This document shows positions 7,501-14,888 of a stretch of DNA of 28,856 nt, piece after piece. The translations under genes and the position numbers were made by a program. The notes under the pieces were generated by a model. The model was not told where the DNA came from. It saw only the letters and a list, made by a program, of their open reading frames with translations, and made no database searches. The DNA comes from TMED26 sp002694075 (lineage in GTDB: Bacteria; Pseudomonadota; Alphaproteobacteria; Thalassobaculales; Thalassobaculaceae). The first letter of the stretch is position 1, and the number at the start of each line of letters is the position of its first letter. The stretch covers positions 1-28,856 of the forward strand of contig JAYYDT010000140.1 of assembly GCA_036160575.1 (NCBI GenBank). The letters run 5' to 3'.

Positions 7501-7692
7501 GAGGACTTCGCGCTCAACCTCGGCGGGGGCGGCGCCGGGCCAATTGGTGGTGACGGTAATCACCGGTCGGTTGACATCGGGCGCCAACTGGATGGGGATG
7601 TACTGCAGGGCGACGATGCCGAACATGATGACCATTAGCACCGCGGCGATCACCGCGACGGGCCGCTCAATCGATCCTCTGATCAGGTTCAT
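4501..7692 (-). CDS. RND efflux permease (HAE-1/AcrB-like)
   Basis: This is an inner-membrane proton-driven drug/solute exporter of the resistance-nodulation-division superfamily. Its 1063 residues match the family's usual length. An N-terminal membrane segment (about 10-30) leads into the porter domain (ALQYIPIQLAPDV, TNWPGAAPAEVE). The first membrane bundle is at about 340-480, with GMVVDAAIVVLENIYR at 406-421, and the second porter domain and bundle follow (FVILIGIVVNNAILLVHQ near the end). In AcrB the TM4 proton-relay pair is Asp-Asp; here it is Asp410-Ala411, a variant seen in other RND branches. The start is ATG 7692 with GAGGGG upstream. It lies 18 bases below the membrane fusion protein gene, so the two form an operon. 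No outer-membrane channel gene is nearby, so a shared TolC-like protein elsewhere is likely. Substrate unknown. Confidence 0.93.
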   Translation of the reverse strand: MNLIRGSIERPVAVIAAVLMVIMFGIVALQYIPIQLAPDVNRPVITVTTNWPGAAPAEVEREVLNRQEDELRGIEGLEDVTGRAETGRARVSLEFAVGTDMDKALLLVANRLDRVKGYPDEAREPTFDTAGSEDNAIAWLVLRRKDGNTRAMHTYGDFAEDIIKERIERVKGVANMRVYGGAAREVRVIVDPERLAAYELTVPSMVNALRAANASISAGAVEEGKRRYVVRTEGDLSGLEAIRQVVVRSVSDDVSGRVSRVTVGDVAEVSYAVKDPVSALRINGERGLAHPVYRETGANVIETMAGVRTAIEEINETYLEDADLYLTQVYDETTYINSALELVRQNIWVGGSMAAILLLIFLRSGAATLVVSLAIPVSVIGSFVAMAALGRSINVISLAGLAFSVGMVVDAAIVVLENIYRMRQQGLSVSDAAYRGAQQVWGAILVSALTTVMVFIPILIMELEVGQLFRDIAVAISVSVLLSLLVAVTVIPALASRLLGGNIQTMAQARKLPVIDHFGRGFVRLVMAITGLAVRSKSFALAMVVLLTGLCSVVTVVMLPKLDYLPDGNRNLVIGFLLPPPGYNLDTMTKIASRLEDATRPLWSSDDGPSETEDGRATMSRFFFVAFRANVIVGAAAVDPGRAGELIPPLRQAAASEPGTFGFFRQTSLFGRGIGGSRSIDLDISGGDLPTIIGVAQRAFGATRKALTPEGGRPPQIRPRPSLSLGAPEVRILPDRTRLADNGVSAYDLGLTVDAFNDGVRIAEITIDGDRVDLTLRGPENNANRTQAIGSLPVVTRDGQIVPVSSLAAVEVTAGPTEIRHRDRVRTVTLVIVPPPDMPLEDAMDTLRGQVIAPLMKAGLPPGVKLRMSGTANKLTQTWEVMVFDLAMALIIVYLVMAVLFESFFYPLIIMFSVPLATAGGVVGIGVLNEFYRQNLDMLTLLGFVILIGIVVNNAILLVHQTLYHTRDEGMAPGDAIIEATRNRIRPIFMSTLTSVLGMLPLVVFPGAGSELYRGLGSVVIGGLALSAVLTLGLIPPLLSLLMAPVEARRHARRAGANPAPAE

Positions 7693-7710
7693 GACCGTCC
7701 CCTCGACCGC

Positions 7711-8808
7711 TTAGGAGCGTTTTCCGACGATGATTTTGGCCTTTGGGCGCAAGCGTTCATTGCCGCGGATAATCGCCTGGTCGCCCACTTTCAGACCGCG
7801 GCGGACAATAAACCGGTCTCCGACCGCCTCGCCCAACTGCACCGGGCGCACCTCGGCGGTGCCGTCGACGGCGATATAGACCAGGCGCTTCGGTCCTTGA
7901 ACGTTGACCGCGTCCTTATGCACCGTGACCACTTCGTGGCTGCTGCCGATGGGGATCATCACGGTCACCGATTGCTGATCGGCGAGCGCCTCGAGGTTTG
8001 CGTCAAGGGCCGGCATGAGACGGACCGCGCGGCTGCGGGTGCGCGGATTTTCGGCCGGCACCACGGCGCGCACCATGGCGGTGATCGGCGTACCGTCGGC
8101 CAGGCGCGCCTCGACCAGGCTGTTTGGCGTCAACCCGCGCAAGCGTTCGGCCGGCACGTCGGCCTCGATTTCCAAATCGCGATCGTCCAGCAATGTCACC
8201 ACCGGTTCGCCAGTGCGCACGAAGGTGCCGACCTCGACATGGCGAAGCGTCACCACGCCGCTATAAGGTGCCCGGATGACGGCGTCGTCGAGGGCGATTT
8301 GGGCTAATTTCAACTGCGCTTTGGCGACATCGATCTCGGCGCGGGCCTCGCTTAATTCGCTGGTCGCCTTTTCAACGTCACGCTCCAAATCTTCGCGGCG
8401 GTCGGGGCGGTCGGCGGTGGAGCCCCGCAATTTGGTCAGTCGCGCCAAGCCTTGCTTGGCTTTGGCCAGGGCGGCCGCCATCCGCGCCGCTTTGGCCTCG
8501 GCCCGGCGGCTGGCGGCGACCCGCAATTGCCGTTGCGCGGCGAGGCGGTCATTGGCCAAGCGGACCAGCACCGCGCCGGCGGCGACACGGTCGCCGACCT
8601 CAACTTCGATCTCGCGCACCCGTTCGGCCACGCGGGCGGCGACCGATCCGCCGCTGCGCGCCACAAAGCGGCCGAGGATCGCCATTTTTTGCTGCATGGT
8701 CTCGGTGACGACGGGATCGACGGCGACCTTCGACGGGCGTTGCGCCAGCGCCGGCGCGCCGGTCAGCACACCGGCCAAGACCAGAATCAAAACACTCCGC
8801 GTGAACAT
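7711..8808 (-). CDS. RND efflux periplasmic adaptor (membrane fusion protein)
   Basis: This is the periplasmic adaptor that links the RND permease to an outer-membrane channel. The 365-residue product starts with a signal peptide (MFTRSVLILVLAGV, likely cut after ALA at about 22). Next come a half-lipoyl/barrel strand, a long alpha-hairpin with coiled-coil character (about residues 85-165, rich in Ala, Arg, Glu and Lys), and the returning lipoyl half APYSGVVTLRHVEVGTFVRTG. The beta-barrel and membrane-proximal domains close it, ending RLRPKAKIIVGKRS. No lipoprotein Cys is seen. I chose ATG 8808, with GAGGG upstream and a proper signal peptide, over a longer in-frame start at 8949 that would run through the promoter. 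It is the first gene of the pump operon. Confidence 0.9.
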   Translation of the reverse strand: MFTRSVLILVLAGVLTGAPALAQRPSKVAVDPVVTETMQQKMAILGRFVARSGGSVAARVAERVREIEVEVGDRVAAGAVLVRLANDRLAAQRQLRVAASRRAEAKAARMAAALAKAKQGLARLTKLRGSTADRPDRREDLERDVEKATSELSEARAEIDVAKAQLKLAQIALDDAVIRAPYSGVVTLRHVEVGTFVRTGEPVVTLLDDRDLEIEADVPAERLRGLTPNSLVEARLADGTPITAMVRAVVPAENPRTRSRAVRLMPALDANLEALADQQSVTVMIPIGSSHEVVTVHKDAVNVQGPKRLVYIAVDGTAEVRPVQLGEAVGDRFIVRRGLKVGDQAIIRGNERLRPKAKIIVGKRS

Positions 8809-8880
8809 AAACGTCCCTCGTGGGCTGGGTGCCGAACGGAAAATAACGCGTAATTTATTTCTTATCGCCGCATGACGCGC

Positions 8881-8909
8881 CTTATACCATGGGTCGCGAC
8901 CACGGACAG
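8881..8909 (-). promoter_or_regulatory. Putative RND operon promoter with palindromic operator
   Basis: On the minus strand a weak -35 CTGTCC (8909-8904) is followed after 17 bases by TATAAG (8886-8881, five of six). The spacer holds the perfect 10-base palindrome GGTCGCGACC (8892-8901), the position expected for a repressor operator. The predicted leader is about 65 nt. No regulator gene is adjacent, so the binding protein is unknown. Confidence 0.35.
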
Positions 8910-8972
8910 TGACAAAAACACACGCGCCGGTTCCGGTGGCCGCTATCAACGGCGCTTTGCGAGAGAGGTTCG

Positions 8973-9941
8973 ATGACCACCGCCCTGTTTTTCGACCCAG
9001 CCTGCATCGATCACGATCCGGGCTTGGGACATCCGGAGCAACCGGCGCGCCTCGTCGCCGTGCGCGACGCCCTGGCCGCGCCGGCGTTCGACGGTCTGGA
9101 TCGGCGAATGCCGCCGCCGGCGACCGTCGACCAGCTGGCGCGCGCCCATGACCGCGCCTATGTCGACGGCGTTTTGGCGGCGGTGCCGGCCAGTGGGCAG
9201 GTGATGCTCGACGCCGACACCTTCATGTCGCCGGGCAGTGGTGTCGCCGCTCTTAGCGCCGCCGGCGCCGCCTGCGCGGCGGTCGACGCGGTGCTCGCCG
9301 GCGAGGTCGCCAACGCTTTTTGCGCCGTCCGGCCACCCGGACACCACGCCGAATATGACCGCGCCATGGGCTTTTGCCTGTTCAACAATGTGGCCGTCGC
9401 GGCCCACCATGCGCGCGCCGTTCATGGTTTGACGGCGGTCGCGGTCGTCGATTTCGATGTCCATCACGGCAATGGCACACAGCATGCTTTCGAAAATGAC
9501 GGCGGTTTCTTTTTTGCCTCCAGCCATCAATTTCCGTTTTATCCGGGCACCGGCGACGTCGGTGAGGTCGGCCGCGGCAATGTCCATAACGCGCCTCTGC
9601 CGGCGGCCGCCGGCGCGCGGGCTTTTCGCGCCGCTTGGGAAACCCGATTGTTGCCGGCGCTGGCCGCTTTCAAACCGGAATTGATCATCATCTCCGCCGG
9701 TTTTGATGCCCATCGCGACGACCCCTTGGCCGAAATCCATCTCGATGAAGACGATTATGTCTGGATTACCCGGGAGATCATGGCCATCGCCGACAGTTCC
9801 GCCGGCGGTCGCCTGATTTCCAGTCTCGAGGGCGGCTATGACCTGGCCGCTTTGGGGCGCTCGGTCGCGGCCCATGTGGCGACTTTGATGAGCGGTGGTG
9901 GCGGGACCGGTTCCCAGGCCGACCATCCTGGACTAACATGA
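8973..9941 (+). CDS. Histone deacetylase-family (AcuC/HDAC-like) amidohydrolase
   Basis: This is a zinc-dependent deacetylase of the arginase/deacetylase fold. Bacterial members remove acetyl groups from polyamines, acetoin-pathway enzymes or other acetyl-lysine-like substrates. The 322 residues carry the full active site: RPPGHHAEY with His124/His125 as general base pair, the zinc ligands Asp162 and His164 in DFDVHHGNGT, Asp245 in SAGFDAHRDDP, and the transition-state Tyr289 in LEGGYD. The length is typical for class II-like bacterial enzymes. The start is ATG 8973 after GAGAGAGG. It lies 30 bases upstream of xseB and heads the xseB-ispA-dxs-tlyA run, a neighbourhood conserved in alphaproteobacteria. 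The substrate is not evident. Confidence 0.9.
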   Translation: MTTALFFDPACIDHDPGLGHPEQPARLVAVRDALAAPAFDGLDRRMPPPATVDQLARAHDRAYVDGVLAAVPASGQVMLDADTFMSPGSGVAALSAAGAACAAVDAVLAGEVANAFCAVRPPGHHAEYDRAMGFCLFNNVAVAAHHARAVHGLTAVAVVDFDVHHGNGTQHAFENDGGFFFASSHQFPFYPGTGDVGEVGRGNVHNAPLPAAAGARAFRAAWETRLLPALAAFKPELIIISAGFDAHRDDPLAEIHLDEDDYVWITREIMAIADSSAGGRLISSLEGGYDLAALGRSVAAHVATLMSGGGGTGSQADHPGLT

Positions 9942-9971
9942 CTCTCGGAAACGGGGGAGCCGGAGGCAGCG

Positions 9972-10214
9972 GTGAGCGACACACAAGACATGGAAGCCTT
10001 GAGCTTTGAGCAGGCGCTGGCTGAGTTGGAGGCCATCGTCACCCGCTTGGAGACCGGCGAGGGAGCCTTGGACGACGCCATCGCCGCTTATGAGCGGGGC
10101 GCCAAGCTGAAGCAGCATTGCCAGAAGAAGCTTGATGAGGCGCGCATGAAGGTGGAGAAAATCCGCCTGCCCGAAGACGGCGGCGCGGCCAGCAGCGAAC
10201 CTTTCGACGGCTAG
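9972..10214 (+). CDS. xseB: Exodeoxyribonuclease VII small subunit
   Basis: XseB is the small helical subunit that coats the XseA catalytic subunit of exonuclease VII, which degrades single-stranded DNA into oligonucleotides. The 80-residue product has the family core: LSFEQALAELEAIVTRLETG, then LDDAIAAYERGAKLKQHC, and a lysine-rich last helix KKLDEARMKVEKI. The length is normal. The start is GTG 9972, with GGAGG at 9962-9966. It is followed by ispA after 34 bases; the xseB-ispA-dxs order is common in proteobacteria. XseA must be encoded elsewhere. Confidence 0.95.
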   Translation: MSDTQDMEALSFEQALAELEAIVTRLETGEGALDDAIAAYERGAKLKQHCQKKLDEARMKVEKIRLPEDGGAASSEPFDG

Positions 10215-10248
10215 GCGCGGCCCGCTTTGACGGTCGAGGATCGATTCA

Positions 10249-11136
10249 ATGTCTGATCTCGATAGCGCCTTGGCGGCGGCGGCCGCGGATGTTGAGCGGC
10301 TGATGGACGTCGTGTTGCCAACAACCGGTGACGCCGAGGCGCCGCTGATCGACGCCATGCGCTACGCAAGCCTGGGCGGCGGCAAGCGTTTGCGGGCGTT
10401 TTTGGCGATCCAGTCGGCGCGCTTGTTTGGCGTCGATGCGCGCTGCGCCATCCGGGTCGCGGCGGCGATTGAATTCATGCACGCGTACTCGCTGATCCAT
10501 GACGATTTGCCGGCCATGGATGACAGCGATTTGCGCCGCGGCCGGCCCAGTTGCCATAAAGCGTTCGACGAGGCGACCGCGATCCTCGCCGGCGACGCCT
10601 TGCAATCGCTGGCCTTCGAGATTTTGACCGATGAAGGCACCCATGAACGGACCGGCGTGCGCCTGCAATTGGTGCGCGACTTGGCCCATGCGGTTGGCGC
10701 CGGCGGCATGGCCGGTGGCCAGATGATTGATATGATTGGCGAAAATACAGCCTTGGACATCGGCGCGATCACGCGCCTGCAGCGCATGAAAACCGGCGAG
10801 CTGTTCGCTTTTTCGGCCGGCGCCGGCGCCACTTTGGGCCAGGCCGGACCGCGCGCCCGCGCCGCTCTGCACGGTTTCGCGCAAGAATTCGGCTTGGCCT
10901 TTCAAATCACCGACGATCTGTTGGATGTGGTTGGCGACGCCGACACCACCGGCAAGCCGGTGGGTTTGGACGCGGCCGCCGGCAAGGCCACGTTCGTGAC
11001 AATCCTTGGGGTTGAACGGGCCGCCGAACAGGCCGGTTTGCTTGTCGACCAAGCGGTTCACGCGCTTGACATTTTTGATGAAACGGCCGATTTCCTGCGT
11101 GCTTTGGCGCGCCGTTTGGTCGACCGCGTCAACTGA
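10249..11136 (+). CDS. ispA: Farnesyl diphosphate synthase / geranyltranstransferase
   Basis: IspA condenses isopentenyl diphosphate with dimethylallyl and geranyl diphosphate to make farnesyl diphosphate, the precursor of quinones, undecaprenol and hopanoids. The 295 residues show both Mg-binding motifs: DDLPAMDD at 85-92 (first Asp-rich motif, with the two-residue insert of bacterial short-chain enzymes) and DDLLD at 222-226 (second). GGGKRLR at 43-49 binds the diphosphate, and GGQMIDM at 156-162 is typical of bacterial FPP synthases. The start is ATG 10249. It lies 34 bases after xseB and 19 before dxs, so it is part of one transcription unit supplying isoprenoid precursors. Exact chain length is inferred from family resemblance. 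Confidence 0.95.
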   Translation: MSDLDSALAAAAADVERLMDVVLPTTGDAEAPLIDAMRYASLGGGKRLRAFLAIQSARLFGVDARCAIRVAAAIEFMHAYSLIHDDLPAMDDSDLRRGRPSCHKAFDEATAILAGDALQSLAFEILTDEGTHERTGVRLQLVRDLAHAVGAGGMAGGQMIDMIGENTALDIGAITRLQRMKTGELFAFSAGAGATLGQAGPRARAALHGFAQEFGLAFQITDDLLDVVGDADTTGKPVGLDAAAGKATFVTILGVERAAEQAGLLVDQAVHALDIFDETADFLRALARRLVDRVN

Positions 11137-11155
11137 ATAACGGGATTCACGCCGC

Positions 11156-13075
11156 ATGGCCGATAGTGACACGCCTTTGCTTGATCGGGTTGAAGAGCCG
11201 GCCGATTTGCGCCGGCTCACCGAACGCCAACTCAGGCAATTTGCCGACGAACTGCGCCGCGAGACCATCGCCGTGGTTTCCGACACCGGCGGCCATTTGG
11301 GCGCCGGCCTTGGCGTTGTCGAACTGACCACCGCGCTCCATTACGTTTTTGACACCCCGCGCGATCGCTTGATTTGGGACGTTGGCCATCAGGCCTATCC
11401 GCATAAGATTATCACCGGACGGCGCGCGCGCATGCGCAGTCTCCGCCAAGCCGACGGCCTCTCGGGGTTCACCAAACGCAGCGAAAGCGCATACGACCCG
11501 TTTGGCGCCGGGCATAGCTCGACCTCGATTTCGGCTGGGCTCGGCATGGCGGTGGCGCGCGACCAGACCGGCGGCGACCATCACGTGGTCGCGGTCATCG
11601 GCGATGGCGCGATGAGCGCGGGCATGGCCTATGAGGCGATGAACAACGCTGGGGCGTCACAGGCGCGGATGATCGTCATCCTCAACGACAACGACATGTC
11701 GATCGCGCCGGCGGTCGGCGCGCTGAGCGCCTATCTGTCGCGACTGATTTCCTCCAAACCCTACCGCAACCTGCGCGACCTCGCCCGCCAAGTGGCCGAG
11801 CGTTTTCCGCGCACGCTGGAGAACACCGCGCGCCGCGCCGAGGAATACGCCCGCGGCATGGTCACCGGCGGAACCTTGTTCGAGGAACTCGGCTTTTTCT
11901 ACGTCGGTCCGGTCGATGGCCATAATTTGGAGCATCTGCTGCCGGTGCTGAAAAACCTCCGCGACAGCGACAAACCCGGTCCGGTGCTTCTACATGTGGT
12001 GACTGAAAAAGGCCATGGCCATCCGTTCGGGACACAGTCGGTCGAAAAGTACCACGCGGTGCAGAAATTCGACGTCGTCACCGGCACCCAGTCCAAGGCC
12101 AAATCCAACGCCCCCAGCTACACCTCGGTGTTCGCCAAAGCCTTGATCGACGAGGCGACGCGCGATGAGCGGGTGGTCGCCATCACCGCCGCCATGCCGT
12201 CGGGCACCGGCTTGGATAAATTCGCCGAACGTTTCCCCGACCGCAGCTTCGACGTCGGCATCGCCGAACAACATGCGGTGACTTTTGCCGCCGGCTTGGC
12301 CGCCGACGGTTTGAAACCGTTTGCCGCCATCTATTCGACCTTTCTGCAGCGCGCCTATGATCAGATCGTCCATGACGTGGCGGTGCAGAAACTGCCGGTG
12401 CGCTTCGCCATCGACCGGGCCGGACTGGTCGGCGCCGATGGCGCCACCCATGCCGGCAGTTTCGATATCGGCTTTCTCGCCGCCCTGCCGGGGATGGTCA
12501 CCATGGCCGCCGCCGACGAGGCCGAATTGGTGCATATGGTGGCCACCGCCCGGGCCTATGATGAAGGACCGATCGCCTTGCGTTATCCGCGCGGCGAAGG
12601 CGTCGGGGTGACCATGCCCGAAGAGGGGGTGCCGCTGGAACTTGGCCGCGGCCGCATCCTCCGCGAGGGCGGTGGCGTCGCTTTGCTATCCTACGGAACG
12701 CGGCTCGCCGAATGCCTGGCGGCGGCCGACGCCTTGGACAGCCGCGGTCTGCGCGTGACCGTTGCCGACGCTCGCTTCGTCAAACCCCTGGACACTGACC
12801 TGATCACTCGTTTGGCCCGCGAGCATAGCGCCCTGATCACCATTGAAGAGGGCGCGGTCGGCGGTTTCGCCAGCCATGTGATGCAATTTCTGGCGACCGC
12901 CGGATTGCTTGATCATGGCCTTAAACTGCGCCCGATGGTGCTGCCCGACGTCTTTCTCGACCATGCCACGCCGGCGGCGCAATATAGCCAGGCCGGCCTC
13001 GATAGCGCCCGCATTATTGACACGGTGCTGGCCACCTTGGGGCAGGCGCCGGCCGAAGGAACGTGGCGCGCGTAG
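11156..13075 (+). CDS. dxs: 1-deoxy-D-xylulose-5-phosphate synthase
   Basis: Dxs joins pyruvate and glyceraldehyde 3-phosphate in the first step of the MEP isoprenoid pathway and also feeds thiamine and pyridoxal synthesis. The 639-residue length is standard. Visible are the catalytic His region TGGHLGAGLG (44-53), WDVGHQAYPHK (74-84), the thiamine-diphosphate site GDGAMSAG (149-156) with NDND at 177-180, and the conserved Glu371 in DVGIAEQHAV. The transketolase C-terminal domain covers about 500-620. The start is ATG 11156 with a weak ribosome site, so coupling to ispA is plausible. Its last 13 bases overlap the tlyA start. Confidence 0.97.
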   Translation: MADSDTPLLDRVEEPADLRRLTERQLRQFADELRRETIAVVSDTGGHLGAGLGVVELTTALHYVFDTPRDRLIWDVGHQAYPHKIITGRRARMRSLRQADGLSGFTKRSESAYDPFGAGHSSTSISAGLGMAVARDQTGGDHHVVAVIGDGAMSAGMAYEAMNNAGASQARMIVILNDNDMSIAPAVGALSAYLSRLISSKPYRNLRDLARQVAERFPRTLENTARRAEEYARGMVTGGTLFEELGFFYVGPVDGHNLEHLLPVLKNLRDSDKPGPVLLHVVTEKGHGHPFGTQSVEKYHAVQKFDVVTGTQSKAKSNAPSYTSVFAKALIDEATRDERVVAITAAMPSGTGLDKFAERFPDRSFDVGIAEQHAVTFAAGLAADGLKPFAAIYSTFLQRAYDQIVHDVAVQKLPVRFAIDRAGLVGADGATHAGSFDIGFLAALPGMVTMAAADEAELVHMVATARAYDEGPIALRYPRGEGVGVTMPEEGVPLELGRGRILREGGGVALLSYGTRLAECLAAADALDSRGLRVTVADARFVKPLDTDLITRLAREHSALITIEEGAVGGFASHVMQFLATAGLLDHGLKLRPMVLPDVFLDHATPAAQYSQAGLDSARIIDTVLATLGQAPAEGTWRA

Positions 13076-13833
13076 CTAAAAAACGCCTCGATCAGATTTT
13101 GGTCGAGCGTGGCCTGGCCGAGAGCCGGACGCGCGCGCAGGCGTTGATCATGGCTGGCAAGGTGTTCACCGATAACCGCCGCCTCGACAAGGCCGGACAG
13201 ATGCTGGCCGAGGATCAGGTCTTAAAAGTCAAAGGCCAGGAGCACCCCTGGGTTTCGCGCGGCGGAGTCAAGCTCGCCGCCGGTCTGTCGCATTTCGCGA
13301 TTGACCCGCGGGGCGCGGTGGCGATCGACGTGGGCGCCTCGACCGGCGGGTTCACCGATGTGCTGCTGACCCATGGCGCGGCGCGCGTCTACGCCGTGGA
13401 TGTCGGCCATGGCCAATTGGCATGGAAGCTGCGCAGCGACCCCCGGGTGGCCGTGTTGGAGAAAACCAACGCCCGTTTATTGGGGCCGGAGGCGGTGCCC
13501 GAATTGGCCGATCTGGTGGTCTGTGACGCTAGCTTCATCTCGCTCAAATTGGTTTTGCCGGCGGCCCTCGCGCTAACCCGGCCGGGCGCTTATCTGATCG
13601 CGCTGATCAAGCCGCAGTTTGAGGCTGGCCGCGAGGCCGTCGGCAAAAAGGGCGTGGTCCGCGACCCTGCCGTGCATGCCGCCATTTGCGCCGATATCCA
13701 GACCTGGCTGGCGGCGGAGATGGGCTGGTCGGTGATTGGCGTCACCGAATCTCCCCTGCGTGGCCCGGAAGGTAATATTGAATTTCTGATCGCTGGCCGG
13801 CGTCCCGCGGCCGGCGACGGCGCGCGCTTGTGA
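13063..13833 (+). CDS. tlyA: TlyA-family 16S/23S rRNA 2'-O-methyltransferase
   Basis: TlyA methylates ribose 2'-OH groups of rRNA; older annotations call it haemolysin A. The 256-residue product has an N-terminal S4 RNA-binding domain (KKRLDQILVERGLAESRT, to about residue 60), then the linker HPWVSRGGVK and an FtsJ-like domain with SAM motif DVGASTGGFTDVLL (89-102). Residues in the positions of the known Lys-Asp-Lys-Glu tetrad are Lys70, Asp155 (VCDASF), Lys183 (LIKPQFEAG) and Glu240. The start is GTG 13063 with GAAGGA upstream, inside the dxs end, so the two are translationally coupled. Whether it modifies one or both subunits cannot be decided from sequence. Confidence 0.93.
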   Translation: MARVAKKRLDQILVERGLAESRTRAQALIMAGKVFTDNRRLDKAGQMLAEDQVLKVKGQEHPWVSRGGVKLAAGLSHFAIDPRGAVAIDVGASTGGFTDVLLTHGAARVYAVDVGHGQLAWKLRSDPRVAVLEKTNARLLGPEAVPELADLVVCDASFISLKLVLPAALALTRPGAYLIALIKPQFEAGREAVGKKGVVRDPAVHAAICADIQTWLAAEMGWSVIGVTESPLRGPEGNIEFLIAGRRPAAGDGARL

Positions 13834-13891
13834 AGACGGCTTTCCATTACCCGAAAAATCAGGCACCATCTCGCCAAAGGATTGTGGAACA

Positions 13892-14884
13892 ATGGAATCG
13901 CCAAGACCTGATGTAACCGCGCCCGCCAAACGACCGGCGGATCGGCGACGGGCCGCCGCCGCCGCGCCGTCCCTGGCCGTTGACCGGTTGGCGCAAATGG
14001 TGACCGCCGCCCTTGGCCCGGCGCAGCGCGCCTGGTTGCTTGGCCGGAAGGCGTCACCCGTCGACTCGGCGGCGGCGATGGCGCGCGGCGGCGTGCTTCA
14101 GCGCGGCCACGCGCGGGCGGCCGCCGCTGCCGGCCGCGCGCAGGCCACGATTGAGCGGATTTTAGACGCCAGTCTCGATTTGCTAACGGCGCCCGGCGCG
14201 ACCGATGACTTGGCCGCCGGCAATGTCGATCTCGATTGGGCGGCGATTTTTTGGGCCTTGGCGGAGTCGGCGGCGAGCCCACGCAAACAGGCCTTATGGG
14301 CGCATCTTCTGGCCGCCGAGGCGCTCGCGCCCGGCCATTGTCCGGCGATTGCCTTGCGGCGGTTGAGCGAGTTGACCGCTGACGACCTGGAGCGGTTTGA
14401 CCGGCTGGCGGCTTTCGCCATTAAGAATTTCGTCGCCCGCCTGCCCAATGAGTTTTTTGACCGCAAGGGCGTCAGTCAGGACGACATTTTATACTTTGAG
14501 GAATTGGGTCTGTTGCGCACCAACCGCGAAATGTCGAAGGTGTTTCAATCTCAGAACGGCAGCCAGTACCGCACTCACCTGCTTTACCGCGACGTGGTCT
14601 TGCGGGTGGAAAACGACGACCCGACGCTGACTCTCACCTTGCCCTGCTACCGGCTGACCGAGGCTGGCGCCCGTCTGGCGCAATTGATGCAGGATGTCGG
14701 GGGTCGCACGGCCGACGGGGAATTTATTCTCGACCTGATCAAACTTTTGCAAAAACGCGGCTTCCGAGTGCACCAAGCCGCGATCCTCGAGCAGCGGGGG
14801 GAAGTGGTCTCGCGGCACAGCGATTTTTGCGAAATGTTCGTGTTGGCGACCGAGCCGCTGCCCTCGGAGAAAAAATCCAGCTAA
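13892..14884 (+). CDS. Conserved protein of unknown function, DUF2806-like
   Basis: This is a 330-residue soluble protein without signal or membrane segments. The N-terminus is Ala/Arg/Pro rich (to about residue 85) and probably disordered. The core reads DLDWAAIFWALAESAASPRKQ, LWAHLLAAEAL, IALRRLSELTADDLERFDRLA, then LPNEFFDRKGVSQDDILYFEELGLL and YRLTEAGARLAQL near 270. This order (W-x-L-L-A-x-E followed by an R-x-L-S-x-L helix and a late 'L-T-x-x-G' winged-helix-like part) resembles, from memory, the DUF2806 / TIGR03899 group, whose function is unknown. The start is ATG 13892 with AAAGGA upstream. It lies 58 bases after tlyA and ends four bases from the convergent SDR gene. It could be read through from the dxs operon. 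Confidence 0.75.
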   Translation: MESPRPDVTAPAKRPADRRRAAAAAPSLAVDRLAQMVTAALGPAQRAWLLGRKASPVDSAAAMARGGVLQRGHARAAAAAGRAQATIERILDASLDLLTAPGATDDLAAGNVDLDWAAIFWALAESAASPRKQALWAHLLAAEALAPGHCPAIALRRLSELTADDLERFDRLAAFAIKNFVARLPNEFFDRKGVSQDDILYFEELGLLRTNREMSKVFQSQNGSQYRTHLLYRDVVLRVENDDPTLTLTLPCYRLTEAGARLAQLMQDVGGRTADGEFILDLIKLLQKRGFRVHQAAILEQRGEVVSRHSDFCEMFVLATEPLPSEKKSS

Positions 14885-14888
14885 CTTC

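Noticed and set aside
8809..8949. Longer N-terminus for the RND adaptor
   Set aside because: It would hide the signal peptide and cover the promoter region; ATG 8808 has a ribosome site directly upstream.
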